The notes beneath the pieces were generated by a model that did not search any database, had not been told where the DNA came from, and was given only the letters and a program-made list of their open reading frames with translations. Position numbers and translations under genes: made by a program. This document shows, one piece after another, positions 42,562 through 52,615 of a DNA stretch of 64,000 bases (positions are counted from its first letter, which is position 1; each line of letters opens with the position of its first letter). Origin of the DNA: a bacterium (GTDB taxonomy: Bacteria > Bdellovibrionota_C > UBA2361 > RFPC01); assembly GCA_030431715.1 (NCBI GenBank), contig JAUIIO010000016.1, positions 34,612 through 98,611 of the forward strand. Direction: 5' to 3'.

Positions 42562-44239
42562 AGTATCCCGGACGCCAAGCTGGTTCCTTCTCCTGTTGTG
42601 ATGAGAACGCATTATCATCTTTCTGGCTCTTGTCGTTTACACCTAACCACTTCTTAACCAAATAGGATCGTCTTAACGATCGCCGCCAAAAGAAAACCCT
42701 TACAAAGACGCTCTGAAGCAAGTAAATCGCACATATCCTGAGATGCATCGGCCATTGATGCCACCCTGCATTACGCAAGAGCTCAAAGCGAAACGCCGCC
42801 TGAAGATAAAGAAGTCGTGAAAGATACTTGGGAATCATTCGATCGCATGGCCCCCATAAATCCCAATTGACCGTTTTGTAATATTTATTCGTGAGCTTCT
42901 CTGATGGAATTGGCCCTAACCGTTTAGATCCAATCTCCAACAATTCAAGCAGTGACGGATACTTCGCCCCTTGAGCCTGTATCAGAGACGTTATCAATCT
43001 TGCCCCGGCACGGTCCTTCATATAACCAGCGAGCCACGCAGGGAGGAGGAAGAAGAAATACAATAGCGAAACAAAATGCATTCGCCAGTGGCTTTGATAG
43101 GGGTCATGCATAACATCATAGAGCGTACTAATCTCTAGCTGCAAACTGTTTCGCACCGTTTTATACGCTACTCCCATATCCTCAACGAACTGGCGCTCGA
43201 GCTCCCCCCTACTATCCCTTAAGATCATCTCTTCTATTTGGGTTATCTGCAAAGAACTCATGACGAGTCCTGTACTATAAAGTGGATCAACTGCATCCGC
43301 AGCATCTCCAACGAGAAACCATCCATCATCACTATAGACTTGCTCAGACTCATATAAATAATTCGAATACAGGGAACTATCGAGCACCTCTCCACTCTCA
43401 ATAAAATCTACGAGATGTGGATGCTCACTCTTCACAACTCGCTTAAAGCCATCGACATCCTTAACCATAAGATCTTGAAGATCGGGGCGCCACACAATCC
43501 CTACACTGATCATGTTCTGATATTCTCGTGTCCGCATCGGGATCGCCCATATCCAATTCCCTTTACCGAAAAAGTGATGCGTTACAAAGTACGAATCAAA
43601 GCAACATTGTGGGGGTTTTATCTGCTGAAAGCTGGTAAGCTTTTGGGCATCGAAATTCACAAGACGAAACCAATAGGCGCTTCTTTGATACGGCGCATCC
43701 CGCTTTTGTTCAAGGAGAGTAGAGAGTACCTGCCGGCGACCAGAAGCATCTATGATCCAGTCTGCATCCTTTGAATGATTCTCACCCGATGGACTGCGAT
43801 AGACTACAGTATGAGAATTCCCTGCTTTTCCAATATCAACACTCTTTACTCTGGCTTCAACATACTTGACACCCAGCTCCCTGCCTACCTCACGGATCTT
43901 CTTGTCGAATGTGAAACGGTTCAGTTGATTGGACGGCATAGGAGGGATGGTATGGGCTTCATGAGCGGAATATCTATCGCATTCAGGGCTCTCTATATTT
44001 TCCTTAAAGTAAAAAGTTAATCCATACTTATGATAGTGCTCTTCTTCAAGGTATGGGGACAATCCTAACTCATGAAAAAGCTGTGTAGAGAACTCAGTAA
44101 GAGACTCTCCCACGATAGGAAGCTTTTTCTCATTTGGCGATATGACCGTCACTTCAAGCTCAGGTTGTCGTTTCTTAATATATGCACTCGCCATTGCTCC
44201 TGTAATTCCTGAACCAATTACGACCACCTTTTTTTTCAT
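42554..44239 (-). CDS. Flavin-dependent halogenase-like protein
   Basis: A 561-aa FAD protein of the tryptophan halogenase family. It has the N-terminal Rossmann motif VVVIGSGITGAMASAYI, GESLTEFSTQLF, the second FAD-binding motif GWFLVGDAADAVDPLYSTG and the halogenase fingerprint WxWxIP in GNWIWAIPM. The equivalent of the catalytic lysine cannot be assigned by eye, so it may be an oxygenase or halogenase. The C-terminal 180 residues extend beyond the FAD domain. It overlaps the upstream FG-GAP gene by 4 bp, implying coupled translation. Confidence 0.85.
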   Translation of the reverse strand: MKKKVVVIGSGITGAMASAYIKKRQPELEVTVISPNEKKLPIVGESLTEFSTQLFHELGLSPYLEEEHYHKYGLTFYFKENIESPECDRYSAHEAHTIPPMPSNQLNRFTFDKKIREVGRELGVKYVEARVKSVDIGKAGNSHTVVYRSPSGENHSKDADWIIDASGRRQVLSTLLEQKRDAPYQRSAYWFRLVNFDAQKLTSFQQIKPPQCCFDSYFVTHHFFGKGNWIWAIPMRTREYQNMISVGIVWRPDLQDLMVKDVDGFKRVVKSEHPHLVDFIESGEVLDSSLYSNYLYESEQVYSDDGWFLVGDAADAVDPLYSTGLVMSSLQITQIEEMILRDSRGELERQFVEDMGVAYKTVRNSLQLEISTLYDVMHDPYQSHWRMHFVSLLYFFFLLPAWLAGYMKDRAGARLITSLIQAQGAKYPSLLELLEIGSKRLGPIPSEKLTNKYYKTVNWDLWGPCDRMIPKYLSRLLYLQAAFRFELLRNAGWHQWPMHLRICAIYLLQSVFVRVFFWRRSLRRSYLVKKWLGVNDKSQKDDNAFSSQQEKEPAWRPGYST

Positions 44240-46485
44240 AGCACATTCTCCATTATGTATGGTTTCCCAGAAAACTCTTTTAACGTATTAAGGGTATTGA
44301 GATGCAACCGATAACGCTCTACACGATCTGGAGCCCATGACACCTCAGCATAAACATCGTATGCATTCCCTACCCCAGAATGTATTAGGTATGGGGCGCT
44401 GCCATACCCTGACTTATTGCCCATGATGTGATAGCTGGATTGGGTCCGGTGGTTTGGGAGCAACCCAATCAGCTTCACCTTAACCCCTACTCCAAAACGA
44501 TTTGTTTGGATTCCATGCAAACGTACCTTCACATACAAATCCTGTGGCGATAGCTCATTTCGATAAAGCCTACTCTGTGCCTTATCTCCTGGCCACATTC
44601 CACCAAGACCAGCGAAAAGATCCTCATCGCCATCATTATCGAAGTCCAGAAAAACGGCCCCCTGCCCCTTTTCAAAGACAGAAAGGTGTGAGAGGACATT
44701 TGTAGGTCGCACACTCCCCCGACAAGACGTGCCTTCTCGCTCACCGAGATATAAAAGATTCGGAGCAATAAACCACAGCTCCGGGTTACCAGTGCCGGTA
44801 TAAAAATCGAGACAACCATCATTATTAACGTCACTCCAAGTCACACCGAGCGTTGTAAGGGGCAAGCCACCTCGAAAGACAGAGCGATCTTCTGTAAAGA
44901 TTCCCGAAGCCCCATCCTGCACATGTATTGTATTTGAATATGGCTCCTCGGTTAAATGCTGAGCAAGGTGCTCAAAAGAAGACTTCGCTTGCGTGTTGCC
45001 AGATTGATAAATATCAAGTGAACCATCATTGTTAAAATCTATGAAGCTTGCCATAAATCCGGGATTTTCTCGCTTAAACCCCTCCTGCTTTATGAACTCT
45101 CTTCCTTCTCGGTTCCTATATAAAGTGGAAAGGTCCTTAGAAAAACTTGATACAAAAAGGTCTACGTATCCATCAGCATCATAGTCTCCAAAAGCAGCGC
45201 TCACAAAGTTTTCGCCGTGTAAACTCGAGGCCAGCCCTAAATCTTTGGTCGCATCACGAAAATATCCATCATCATTTCGGTAGAGAATCGATTGAGCATA
45301 TTCTCGTTTATAAATGCCCTGATTTAGAAAATTCTGTTGTCCCCACTGAGACAAGAACAGATCCAAATCGCCGTCATTATCTATATCCCCCCAAGCTGCA
45401 TGCCACGTACAGTGAAACATGAGTGGAGAATTGTCATGATACAATCCCACCTGTGAAGTTATGTCGTCAAAGACACCATCACCAGAGTTCTTATAGAGAT
45501 GATAATGATGAAACGGCCTTGTAACAAAGAGGTCCATGAGACCATCATTGTTGTAGTCTACGGCAGATACGTGATATGCCTGCGAAATCTCCCGCAATCC
45601 GGCTTGCTCTGATTGCTCTACGAAGTAGTCACCTTTATTATTTACGTAATATCTCAAACCACCAAAACTTGAGACGGTAACAATATCCAAATAGCCATCA
45701 TTATTAAAATCTTCTACGGCTACTCCCTTGGTGTTTGCTTCTTCACCAAACCCAAGTTCATTCGTCACATCATCAAAGGATAGCTTAGCATCTCCTTGAC
45801 CTCTCCTCTTCATATCGGGAAGGTACCTATTAAAGAAAGACTGAAGAAGCTTGTCACCTGCTTGCGCAGGTGTAGACGTACTCAATTTGCGTGCAACGGT
45901 ATGTAACCAGATGTACAAGCTCGTACGTCGCACCTTAAGAAGCTTCTGAAGAGACGCGCGTGCAGCCTGCAGGTGTTTCTCATAGTCATTCTGTTCAGAC
46001 TCCTGAAACGATCGGATTTCGGACTCGAACTCCCTTCTAAGGCTTGCTCTTTGCGACTGGGTGAGCTCTTTGTCTTGTAACATACGAATCGCAACTTTAA
46101 GGTGTGCGGCGGAGTACCAGAGCAAGAACTCCTCGCCATGATCCGTTCGTTCCGCATATATGCGATCGAGATTGCGAGTATCCCCTGAGCGATCAAAGTC
46201 GAGGTAGGCTCGCTCATACTCTGATAGGTCATTATACTCAGGCATATGAGCTGATGGGAGGAGATAATCCCCTTTGGCATTCGGGGTTAAGCTCGCAAGC
46301 CTCCCTGAGAAATAGGTATAGAAAGAAAGCTTTCCCTTAAAGTCATTGAAATCACTAGTACTAAGATCTGCATAAAGATCACGCACGAGAGAAGGGTAAC
46401 GAAATGCAAGAACACCGAATAGACCAGCACAGATCAGGCATAATGCAACAGTAAACCTGCAAACATATGTACGTATCGAAGCCAT
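44236..46485 (-). CDS. FG-GAP/VCBS-repeat protein with ASPIC/UnbV-like C-terminus
   Basis: A 749-aa exported protein. The N-terminus has a signal anchor (ALCLICAGLFGVLAF). From about residue 250 to 640 there are repeated calcium-binding beta-propeller units of the form FNNDGYLDIV, YNNDGLMDLFV, DNDGDLDLF, DADGYVDLF and DFDNDGDEDLFAG, and near the end a region resembling the ASPIC/UnbV domain (LHGIQTNRFGVGVKVKL). Residues about 60-230 are an extra helical domain. The stop overlaps the halogenase-like start by 4 bp. The role is unknown; the propeller suggests extracytoplasmic binding. Confidence 0.9.
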   Translation of the reverse strand: MASIRTYVCRFTVALCLICAGLFGVLAFRYPSLVRDLYADLSTSDFNDFKGKLSFYTYFSGRLASLTPNAKGDYLLPSAHMPEYNDLSEYERAYLDFDRSGDTRNLDRIYAERTDHGEEFLLWYSAAHLKVAIRMLQDKELTQSQRASLRREFESEIRSFQESEQNDYEKHLQAARASLQKLLKVRRTSLYIWLHTVARKLSTSTPAQAGDKLLQSFFNRYLPDMKRRGQGDAKLSFDDVTNELGFGEEANTKGVAVEDFNNDGYLDIVTVSSFGGLRYYVNNKGDYFVEQSEQAGLREISQAYHVSAVDYNNDGLMDLFVTRPFHHYHLYKNSGDGVFDDITSQVGLYHDNSPLMFHCTWHAAWGDIDNDGDLDLFLSQWGQQNFLNQGIYKREYAQSILYRNDDGYFRDATKDLGLASSLHGENFVSAAFGDYDADGYVDLFVSSFSKDLSTLYRNREGREFIKQEGFKRENPGFMASFIDFNNDGSLDIYQSGNTQAKSSFEHLAQHLTEEPYSNTIHVQDGASGIFTEDRSVFRGGLPLTTLGVTWSDVNNDGCLDFYTGTGNPELWFIAPNLLYLGEREGTSCRGSVRPTNVLSHLSVFEKGQGAVFLDFDNDGDEDLFAGLGGMWPGDKAQSRLYRNELSPQDLYVKVRLHGIQTNRFGVGVKVKLIGLLPNHRTQSSYHIMGNKSGYGSAPYLIHSGVGNAYDVYAEVSWAPDRVERYRLHLNTLNTLKEFSGKPYIMENVL

Positions 46486-46659
46486 AAGATGCGATAATAA
46501 ACTAGCAATCTATCAGCCGAGATAGCAGATTTAAAATGAAATAAAAAGTTTTTACGAACGACAGTTATCGTAGAATATTCAGCTCAATGACAGCGCAGGC
46601 TCCACCACGAAGTGTTAAGACCTAAATAAAAAATAGCGTCTCATTTCTGTATTGGATTC

Positions 46660-48732
46660 TTAAAAAAGATAGGCTGCCTGCGCATACACCCCACGCCTTA
46701 GAGAAACCGTACTGGAAGGTGGGAGTATGACCGCACTAAATTCCTCGTGACTGCTATCAAGAAGATTCTGACCAACCACAGAGAGCTCAAGTTGCGAAGT
46801 GACATCATAAGCAACTCTAAGATCCAGCTCAGTATAGGCATCAATATTTCCATAATCGAGCGTATCTACAAATCGTAAGATAGCATCAAACTCAAGATTC
46901 TCAGTAACATCAATATGAGAACGCACGTTCGCCTGATGCCTCGGTGTCGTCCCACTAAAAAACGTAATATTAAAATCATCCATACTAGATCCCTGACTCA
47001 AATTCAGGTCAATAAACGAGTATGTACTTACTATCCGCCACCAACTTTTGGCCTGCCACTCAACAGCAACCTCACCACCATACGCATATCCTGCATGTTG
47101 ATTCTCAAAACTCACTGGGACAAGTACCGCAGGCTCCGGTTGATCGAGTAACATCCCAGGAGCTGGCGCCCCGGGCTCATTACTTATAAGATCGTGATAG
47201 TCGTTGTAAAAAAGCGCGATATCGAGGCTTAAGTCCTGAGTCACTCTCGAACGATATCCGAGCTCATACGCCAGTACTTTTTCAGATTGGAAACTATTAT
47301 TCCCATAGAGAGTGACCAAGGCAGGCAACTCACCAGGAGAAGGTGGGATGAGCGCCGTAGGGACGACAACATCCTCCTCTACACGACTGGGGGTACTTAC
47401 TGCTCTGGAAACAGCTCCCCAGATAGTCTGACTCTTATCCGGTGTAAACACGAAACGCGCTGTTGGCATAAATTGAAAACCAACAAAAGGATTTTCCTCA
47501 AACTTCGATCCCAAAATAAGATCAAGCTCATCATCGATAAGCGTTATTTCATCATGAATGAAACCAGCCAGCGTATTAGTCGTTCGGGACTCGGGATCAA
47601 AGTCATCTGCGAACGTTCCTTCAAAATCATCTTCATAATAACGATACTCTACGCCATACATAAATTCATGATACTTAAACGGCTCAAAACGGTGAAAAAC
47701 CTCAAGATTTGCCGTGTGACGATGAATAGGAAAGACCACCCCTTTCTGACGCTCGAAAGTATAATCTAATTGCGTACTCACTAACGAGGTTGAAGATATC
47801 TCGTGCTCCCACTTACCAAGCATATTGGTGCCATATACTTCTTTCCGATCGGAAAACGTATCAGAATCAACAAATGGTGGGGAAAATGATGGTACGGTCA
47901 CTTCAAGTTCCTTATCTGAAAAATATCCATCTGCCTTCAGGGTCACCACGTCTTGTTTTGTAATCTGCGAATCAAAACGAATCCCTCCACGTGCATTATC
48001 AGCCCCATCGTACGCAGATTCTCCAGATGCAAGAATGTTCGAATCACGATTATTCACCCGTCCGTAGATTCTATAGGCACCATTTTCTCCAACGGAGTCG
48101 CCAGCGCTTAGACTCGCAATGAGTCTCTCCTGATTGCCTGAAGCTACCGTTGCCTGCACCCCTGTGGTCTCTCTCGCGTCACAGGTAATTATGTTAATCA
48201 CTCCATTAACAGCATTTGGACCCCACATTGATGCACCAGGACCTCTAATAACTTCAATCCTATCAATGTCTTCTGGTAGCAGATTAAACTGATCCCACCA
48301 AACGCCATTAAACTGAGGGCTAAAAATTCGTTGGCCATCAAGCAGGACGAGAAGCTTGTTAGCAAATGTTTTATTGAACCCACGTGCTGAAATCGCCCAC
48401 CGATTATTATCAATACGCGCAACATTGATTCCCGGAGCAAGACGAAGCGCCTCCGCGACATGCGTAACTCCCGAACGCCTGATATCTTCATGAGTTATAA
48501 TAAAAATAGCAGAGGAAGTATCCGAAAAGGTTTCTATCTTTTTCTGCGGAGAAGTTACTTCAAGATCAAAACTCAAGAGCTTCTCGATATCAACAGAAGT
48601 CAGGTCTTCTGGTAAAGGCTGCTCAGAAAGAGAACGCCTTCGACACTCAGCTTGAAGAGCGTGAGAGAAAAAAAACGTCAACAATAAAGAGAACAAGTGT
48701 ACGTAACGTAGTCTAACTAGCATCCGGGCCAC
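46660..48732 (-). CDS. TonB-dependent outer-membrane receptor
   Basis: A 690-aa receptor with a Sec signal peptide, a plug domain (residues about 65-190: ITHEDIRRSGVTHVAEALRL, ARGFNKTFANKLLVLLDGQR, RIEVIRGPGASMWGPNAVNG) and a 22-strand-type barrel ending in an aromatic residue (AQAAYLF). It probably imports a siderophore, cobalamin or another large ligand across the outer membrane. A YfiR gene lies 61 bp upstream and probably shares the transcript. The pairing with YfiR is common in environmental bacteria. Confidence 0.93.
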   Translation of the reverse strand: MARMLVRLRYVHLFSLLLTFFFSHALQAECRRRSLSEQPLPEDLTSVDIEKLLSFDLEVTSPQKKIETFSDTSSAIFIITHEDIRRSGVTHVAEALRLAPGINVARIDNNRWAISARGFNKTFANKLLVLLDGQRIFSPQFNGVWWDQFNLLPEDIDRIEVIRGPGASMWGPNAVNGVINIITCDARETTGVQATVASGNQERLIASLSAGDSVGENGAYRIYGRVNNRDSNILASGESAYDGADNARGGIRFDSQITKQDVVTLKADGYFSDKELEVTVPSFSPPFVDSDTFSDRKEVYGTNMLGKWEHEISSTSLVSTQLDYTFERQKGVVFPIHRHTANLEVFHRFEPFKYHEFMYGVEYRYYEDDFEGTFADDFDPESRTTNTLAGFIHDEITLIDDELDLILGSKFEENPFVGFQFMPTARFVFTPDKSQTIWGAVSRAVSTPSRVEEDVVVPTALIPPSPGELPALVTLYGNNSFQSEKVLAYELGYRSRVTQDLSLDIALFYNDYHDLISNEPGAPAPGMLLDQPEPAVLVPVSFENQHAGYAYGGEVAVEWQAKSWWRIVSTYSFIDLNLSQGSSMDDFNITFFSGTTPRHQANVRSHIDVTENLEFDAILRFVDTLDYGNIDAYTELDLRVAYDVTSQLELSVVGQNLLDSSHEEFSAVILPPSSTVSLRRGVYAQAAYLF

Positions 48733-48793
48733 CTCTTAAAAATAGTACAAAAAACATATCAACAATGATGTAGTTTGCACAGAAGATTTGATA

Positions 48794-49342
48794 CTAGCGG
48801 CGAACCTCAGCGATAGCGAGGAGTTCTGAACTAACGTTATAGCCTTTCCCTTGCACGAGATCGTAGTTCACACGAAGGCGAAGTTTGTTACTATCTTCAT
48901 ATAACTCAATCATTGCCTTAACTGATGAGGGAAGATCCTGACCCGCTACCGTAAAAGCAGAATCTAGCGCTAATTCATCATACTGAATCTCCTCCGCCTT
49001 CCCGAAATAAAAAAGATCGCACTTTTCCTGAAGGGATTCTGCCTTATCTTTCACAAAAAAAATCTGCGCATCCACGCCATTAAACGACTTGCCCGCAAAT
49101 GTCTCCTCTATATAGTCGTTTAACGGATCTGAACCTACAATGCAGACTCCCAGCCCATTCTTCACTGATGCTTCCGGCCACTTAATAAAACGAGTAATAT
49201 AATAGAGCATCGCTGCTCGAATTTTGCCCTTCCTCACCATTGAACTAGACTTTTCCTCAGCACGCGCATACGGCATGAAAATACAAATAGCAATGATGCA
49301 TATGATGAGTGGTCGATAAACCCAATTAAATTGTAAGTTCAC
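48794..49342 (-). CDS. YfiR-family periplasmic protein
   Basis: A 182-aa exported protein of the YfiR (DUF4154) family. A signal peptide precedes AAMLYYITRFIKWPEAS, then LGVCIVGSDPLNDYIEE, SLQEKCDLFYFGK, FTVAGQDLPSSV and the C-terminal LRLRVNYDLVQGKGYNVSSE. Pseudomonas YfiR represses the diguanylate cyclase YfiN by binding its periplasmic CHASE8-type domain. Here no YfiN is present, but a CHASE8-like hybrid kinase is 9 kb away. It heads a transcript with the TonB-dependent receptor. Confidence 0.88.
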   Translation of the reverse strand: MNLQFNWVYRPLIICIIAICIFMPYARAEEKSSSMVRKGKIRAAMLYYITRFIKWPEASVKNGLGVCIVGSDPLNDYIEETFAGKSFNGVDAQIFFVKDKAESLQEKCDLFYFGKAEEIQYDELALDSAFTVAGQDLPSSVKAMIELYEDSNKLRLRVNYDLVQGKGYNVSSELLAIAEVRR

Positions 49343-49893
49343 GGCCCCCTAAAGATAATAAAAGCTTAAAATCACACATATCGACGGACAACAATCAAAT
49401 ATAGGGGTCTCCCCTGACACTCCACATACTAGATGAAAAATAGCCACAACCAAACACCCGAAGACTAAATAATACGTCAGCTCAACGCTCAATGAGATAA
49501 GGGCATGAGCCCTGAAAAATAGTGTGCGCGAAAGCTGCTTCTAACACCAAAACATGAGAGAGTAATGAAGATCTTAACAATTGAGATGCGCTGATTTACA
49601 TTGAGCAAACACGTAGAAACGCACGGGGAATCTGAATGCAAAGAGATAAAAGATTTCATGTACATGTGCGGCATATGCCCAATAGTGGCATCACAACCAA
49701 ATATGCAAATTCTGACCGCTCTCTACGCACATATGAAGGTCCGATTCGCACCCAAGCTCATGAACTCGTAACAGCTCAGGCTCATTATGCAAAATTATGA
49801 AAAGGCACAGTGACAAAGCCTCGTAAAGAGGCTGTAAATATTTAGAAATTAACTAATGTTGCACGGACACACAATCCGATATGCTCCTATGCT
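49343..49893. other. 551-bp intergenic region
   Basis: No convincing gene. It separates the divergent yfiR-like and MGH1-like genes and must hold promoters for both. Small hairpins occur at 49403-49415 (AGGGG/CCCCT) and 49817-49833 (AGCCTC/GAGGCT). An open frame near 49489-49674 on the minus strand has cysteine-rich, uneven composition without a ribosome-binding site and is not called. Confidence 0.5.
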
Positions 49894-52551
49894 ATGAGTG
49901 AAGAGGAACTACACCCTGAATTTATCCGATTAGAGGAAGCCAGAAATCGCGAAAAACACTGGCGCAGATGGGGCTCTTACCTCTCAGAACGGCAGTGGGG
50001 CACCGTCCGAGAAGACTACTCAAAAGATGGCTCTTGTTGGACCTACCTGAGCCATGAAGACGCAATCTCAAGAGCGTACAGATGGGGGGAGGACGGACTG
50101 CTCGGCATTACTGATAGAAGATGTCGACTCTGCTTCTCAGTGGCATACTGGAACGAGAAAGATCCAATTTTAAAAGAACGTCTTTTTGGCCTTGCCAGTC
50201 CAGAAGGGAACCACGGGGAAGATGTAAAGGAATGCTATTACTACCTAGCCGCACTTCCAAGTCACGCTTACCAGAAAGCACTTTATAAATATCCCCAAGA
50301 AGAGTTTCCCTATAAAAAACTACGTGAGATAAATTCCCAACTTTCTAAGGACCAGACTGAATATGAACTTCTTGATACGGGGATATTTGACGAAAACAAA
50401 TACTTCGACATTTTTGTCGAGTACGCCAAAGACACTCCCAACGATATCCTCATCCGCTTAACGGTTGCGAACCGCTCAAAAAAGAAAGCCCCCCTACACC
50501 TACTCCCAACACTCTGGTTTCGAAATGGTTGGTCCTGGGGACGAACTGGTGAAGGATACTGGGAACGGCCTGAGATTAAAAAAAGCGGAGACCACTCCAT
50601 GGTTACCTCTCACGAGAGTCTTGAGAGCTATAGTTTTTTTGCCGATCCGGAGCAGGGCTCGCCCACACTCCTTTTTACAGAAAACGACACGAATTTCAAA
50701 AAGCTCTTCGGCTATGAGACAACCTCCCCCTACACGAAAGACTCATTTCACGAGTTCGTTATTAATGGCGACAAGGAGGCAGTAAATCCTGCAGACCTTG
50801 GAACAAAGGCTGCTTATTACTATAACGAAATATTCGATCCCGGCGAAGAAAGAGTGTTTCAATTTAGACTGTCTGCTGCCAGCGAAACACCATCTGATCC
50901 TTTTGGGCAAAGCTTCCGAAACGTATTCTTCACAAGACTGGCAGAAACTGAGTCCTTTTACGATCTCGTGTTGAAGCAAAAACCGACTAACAGATCACGA
51001 GACGTTATCACACAATCCTTTGCAGGTCTCATATGGTCGAAACAGTTTTATTGGTATTCGGTATCTGAGTGGCTAGAAGGCGACCCTGAGCAACCTGAAC
51101 CTCAGCGAAAAAACCCGAGAAATAAAGAGTGGCCACACCTTTATAATAGAGACATCATATCCATGCCGGACAAATGGGAATACCCATGGTACGCGGCATG
51201 GGATCTCGCATTTCACACCCTTCCTTTTGCGCGAATCGACCCTGACTTTGCCAAAGACCAGCTACTACTCCTTCTTCGGGAATGGTACATGCATCCAAAT
51301 GGCCAGATTCCCGCTTATGAATTTGCCTTCGGCGACGTCAATCCGCCTGTACATGCTTGGGCCTGCTGGCGTGTATACAAAATGTCGGCCGAAGAAGGGA
51401 AACGTGATATCAAATTTCTTGCCAGAGCATTTCATAAGTTGCTCGTAAACTTCACCTGGTGGGTTAACCGCAAAGACGTTGACGGAAGAAACCTGTTCTC
51501 AGGTGGCTTTCTCGGACTTGATAATATAGGCGTCTTCGATCGTTCCGATACCCCTCCGGTGGGTAACTATCTAGAACAGGCAGATGCTACAGCTTGGATG
51601 GCTTTTTACTGCGGAACCATGCTCTCCATGGCCATCGAACTCGCTAAAAACGATTCAAGCTACGAAGATGTTGCATCGAAGTTCTTTGAGCATTTCATAC
51701 ATATTACCGACGCCATGAATTCCCTCGGGGGAACAGGTCTTTGGAACGAAGAAGAAGGATTCTACTTCGATATGCTTCATCTTGACGATCGTTCTATTCA
51801 CTTACAAATTCGCTCATTAGTCGGGATCATACCCCTTTTCGCCGTAGAGGTTTTCCGCGAAGAATGCTTGGAACCTCTTGAAGGCTTTACCAAACGCTCT
51901 CTCTGGTTTCTTAAAAACCGTAAAGATCTCGCAAGGTACGTTTCATACATGAAACATGATGACGCGCGCCGAAAAGGACTAGCTCTCCTCGCCCTTCCAT
52001 CAAAGGAGCGGCTTCAGAGGATGCTTGTCCGAATCCTAGACGAAAAAGAGTTCCTTTCTCCTTACGGAATTCGTTCTCTTTCCAAAGCTCACCAAGAAGA
52101 CCCATACATACTCGCCCATGAGAAACAAGAACACGAGGTAGAGTACGAACCGGGAGAATCCACGAGTGCTATGTTCGGAGGGAACTCAAATTGGCGCGGC
52201 CCTATTTGGTTTCCAGTAAACTTCTTGCTGATTGAAGCTCTCGAACGATACTACTTCTATTATGGTCGTGATTTCCGGGTGGAATGCCCCACAGGTTCGG
52301 GGAATATGATGACGCTGAAAGAGGTGTCGCTCGAGCTCTCAAATCGGCTTTCCAAGCTTTTTTTGAAAGACAAAGAAGGACGACGGCCTGCCCATGGAAA
52401 AGAAGCACGATACGCAAAAGATGAGCACTGGAAAGATCTCATTCTGTTTTATGAGAATTTCCACGGCGACAACGGAAAGGGGCTCGGTGCGAGTCACCAA
52501 ACTGGCTGGACCGCTCTTGTAGCACTCTGCCTTGAGAAGCTCCAAAAATAA
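49894..52551 (+). CDS. MGH1-like glucosidase (GH63-related)
   Basis: An 885-aa enzyme of the mannosylglycerate hydrolase MGH1-like / GH63-related glucosidase group. The N-terminal region (GTVREDYSKDGSCWTYLSH, RWGEDGLLGITDRRCRL) and beta domain precede an (alpha/alpha)6 barrel with WEYPWYAAWDLAFHTLPFA, HPNGQIPAYEFAFGDVNPP, ATAWMAFYC, GLWNEEEGFYFDML and the end WRGPIWFPVNFLL. It likely hydrolyses small alpha-glucosides or mannosylglycerate-type solutes; no signal peptide, so cytosolic. It stands at the head of the alpha-glucan module. Confidence 0.9.
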   Translation: MSEEELHPEFIRLEEARNREKHWRRWGSYLSERQWGTVREDYSKDGSCWTYLSHEDAISRAYRWGEDGLLGITDRRCRLCFSVAYWNEKDPILKERLFGLASPEGNHGEDVKECYYYLAALPSHAYQKALYKYPQEEFPYKKLREINSQLSKDQTEYELLDTGIFDENKYFDIFVEYAKDTPNDILIRLTVANRSKKKAPLHLLPTLWFRNGWSWGRTGEGYWERPEIKKSGDHSMVTSHESLESYSFFADPEQGSPTLLFTENDTNFKKLFGYETTSPYTKDSFHEFVINGDKEAVNPADLGTKAAYYYNEIFDPGEERVFQFRLSAASETPSDPFGQSFRNVFFTRLAETESFYDLVLKQKPTNRSRDVITQSFAGLIWSKQFYWYSVSEWLEGDPEQPEPQRKNPRNKEWPHLYNRDIISMPDKWEYPWYAAWDLAFHTLPFARIDPDFAKDQLLLLLREWYMHPNGQIPAYEFAFGDVNPPVHAWACWRVYKMSAEEGKRDIKFLARAFHKLLVNFTWWVNRKDVDGRNLFSGGFLGLDNIGVFDRSDTPPVGNYLEQADATAWMAFYCGTMLSMAIELAKNDSSYEDVASKFFEHFIHITDAMNSLGGTGLWNEEEGFYFDMLHLDDRSIHLQIRSLVGIIPLFAVEVFREECLEPLEGFTKRSLWFLKNRKDLARYVSYMKHDDARRKGLALLALPSKERLQRMLVRILDEKEFLSPYGIRSLSKAHQEDPYILAHEKQEHEVEYEPGESTSAMFGGNSNWRGPIWFPVNFLLIEALERYYFYYGRDFRVECPTGSGNMMTLKEVSLELSNRLSKLFLKDKEGRRPAHGKEARYAKDEHWKDLILFYENFHGDNGKGLGASHQTGWTALVALCLEKLQK

Positions 52552-52615
52552 TTTCTTTTAGACAAAACTCATTGGCATACGGTATACAGTTCACTATCCT
52601 CTTAGAGAGTTATCA

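Noticed and set aside
49489..49674. 61-aa minus-strand ORF in the 551-bp spacer
   Set aside because: No ribosome-binding site and an uneven composition; nothing supports translation.
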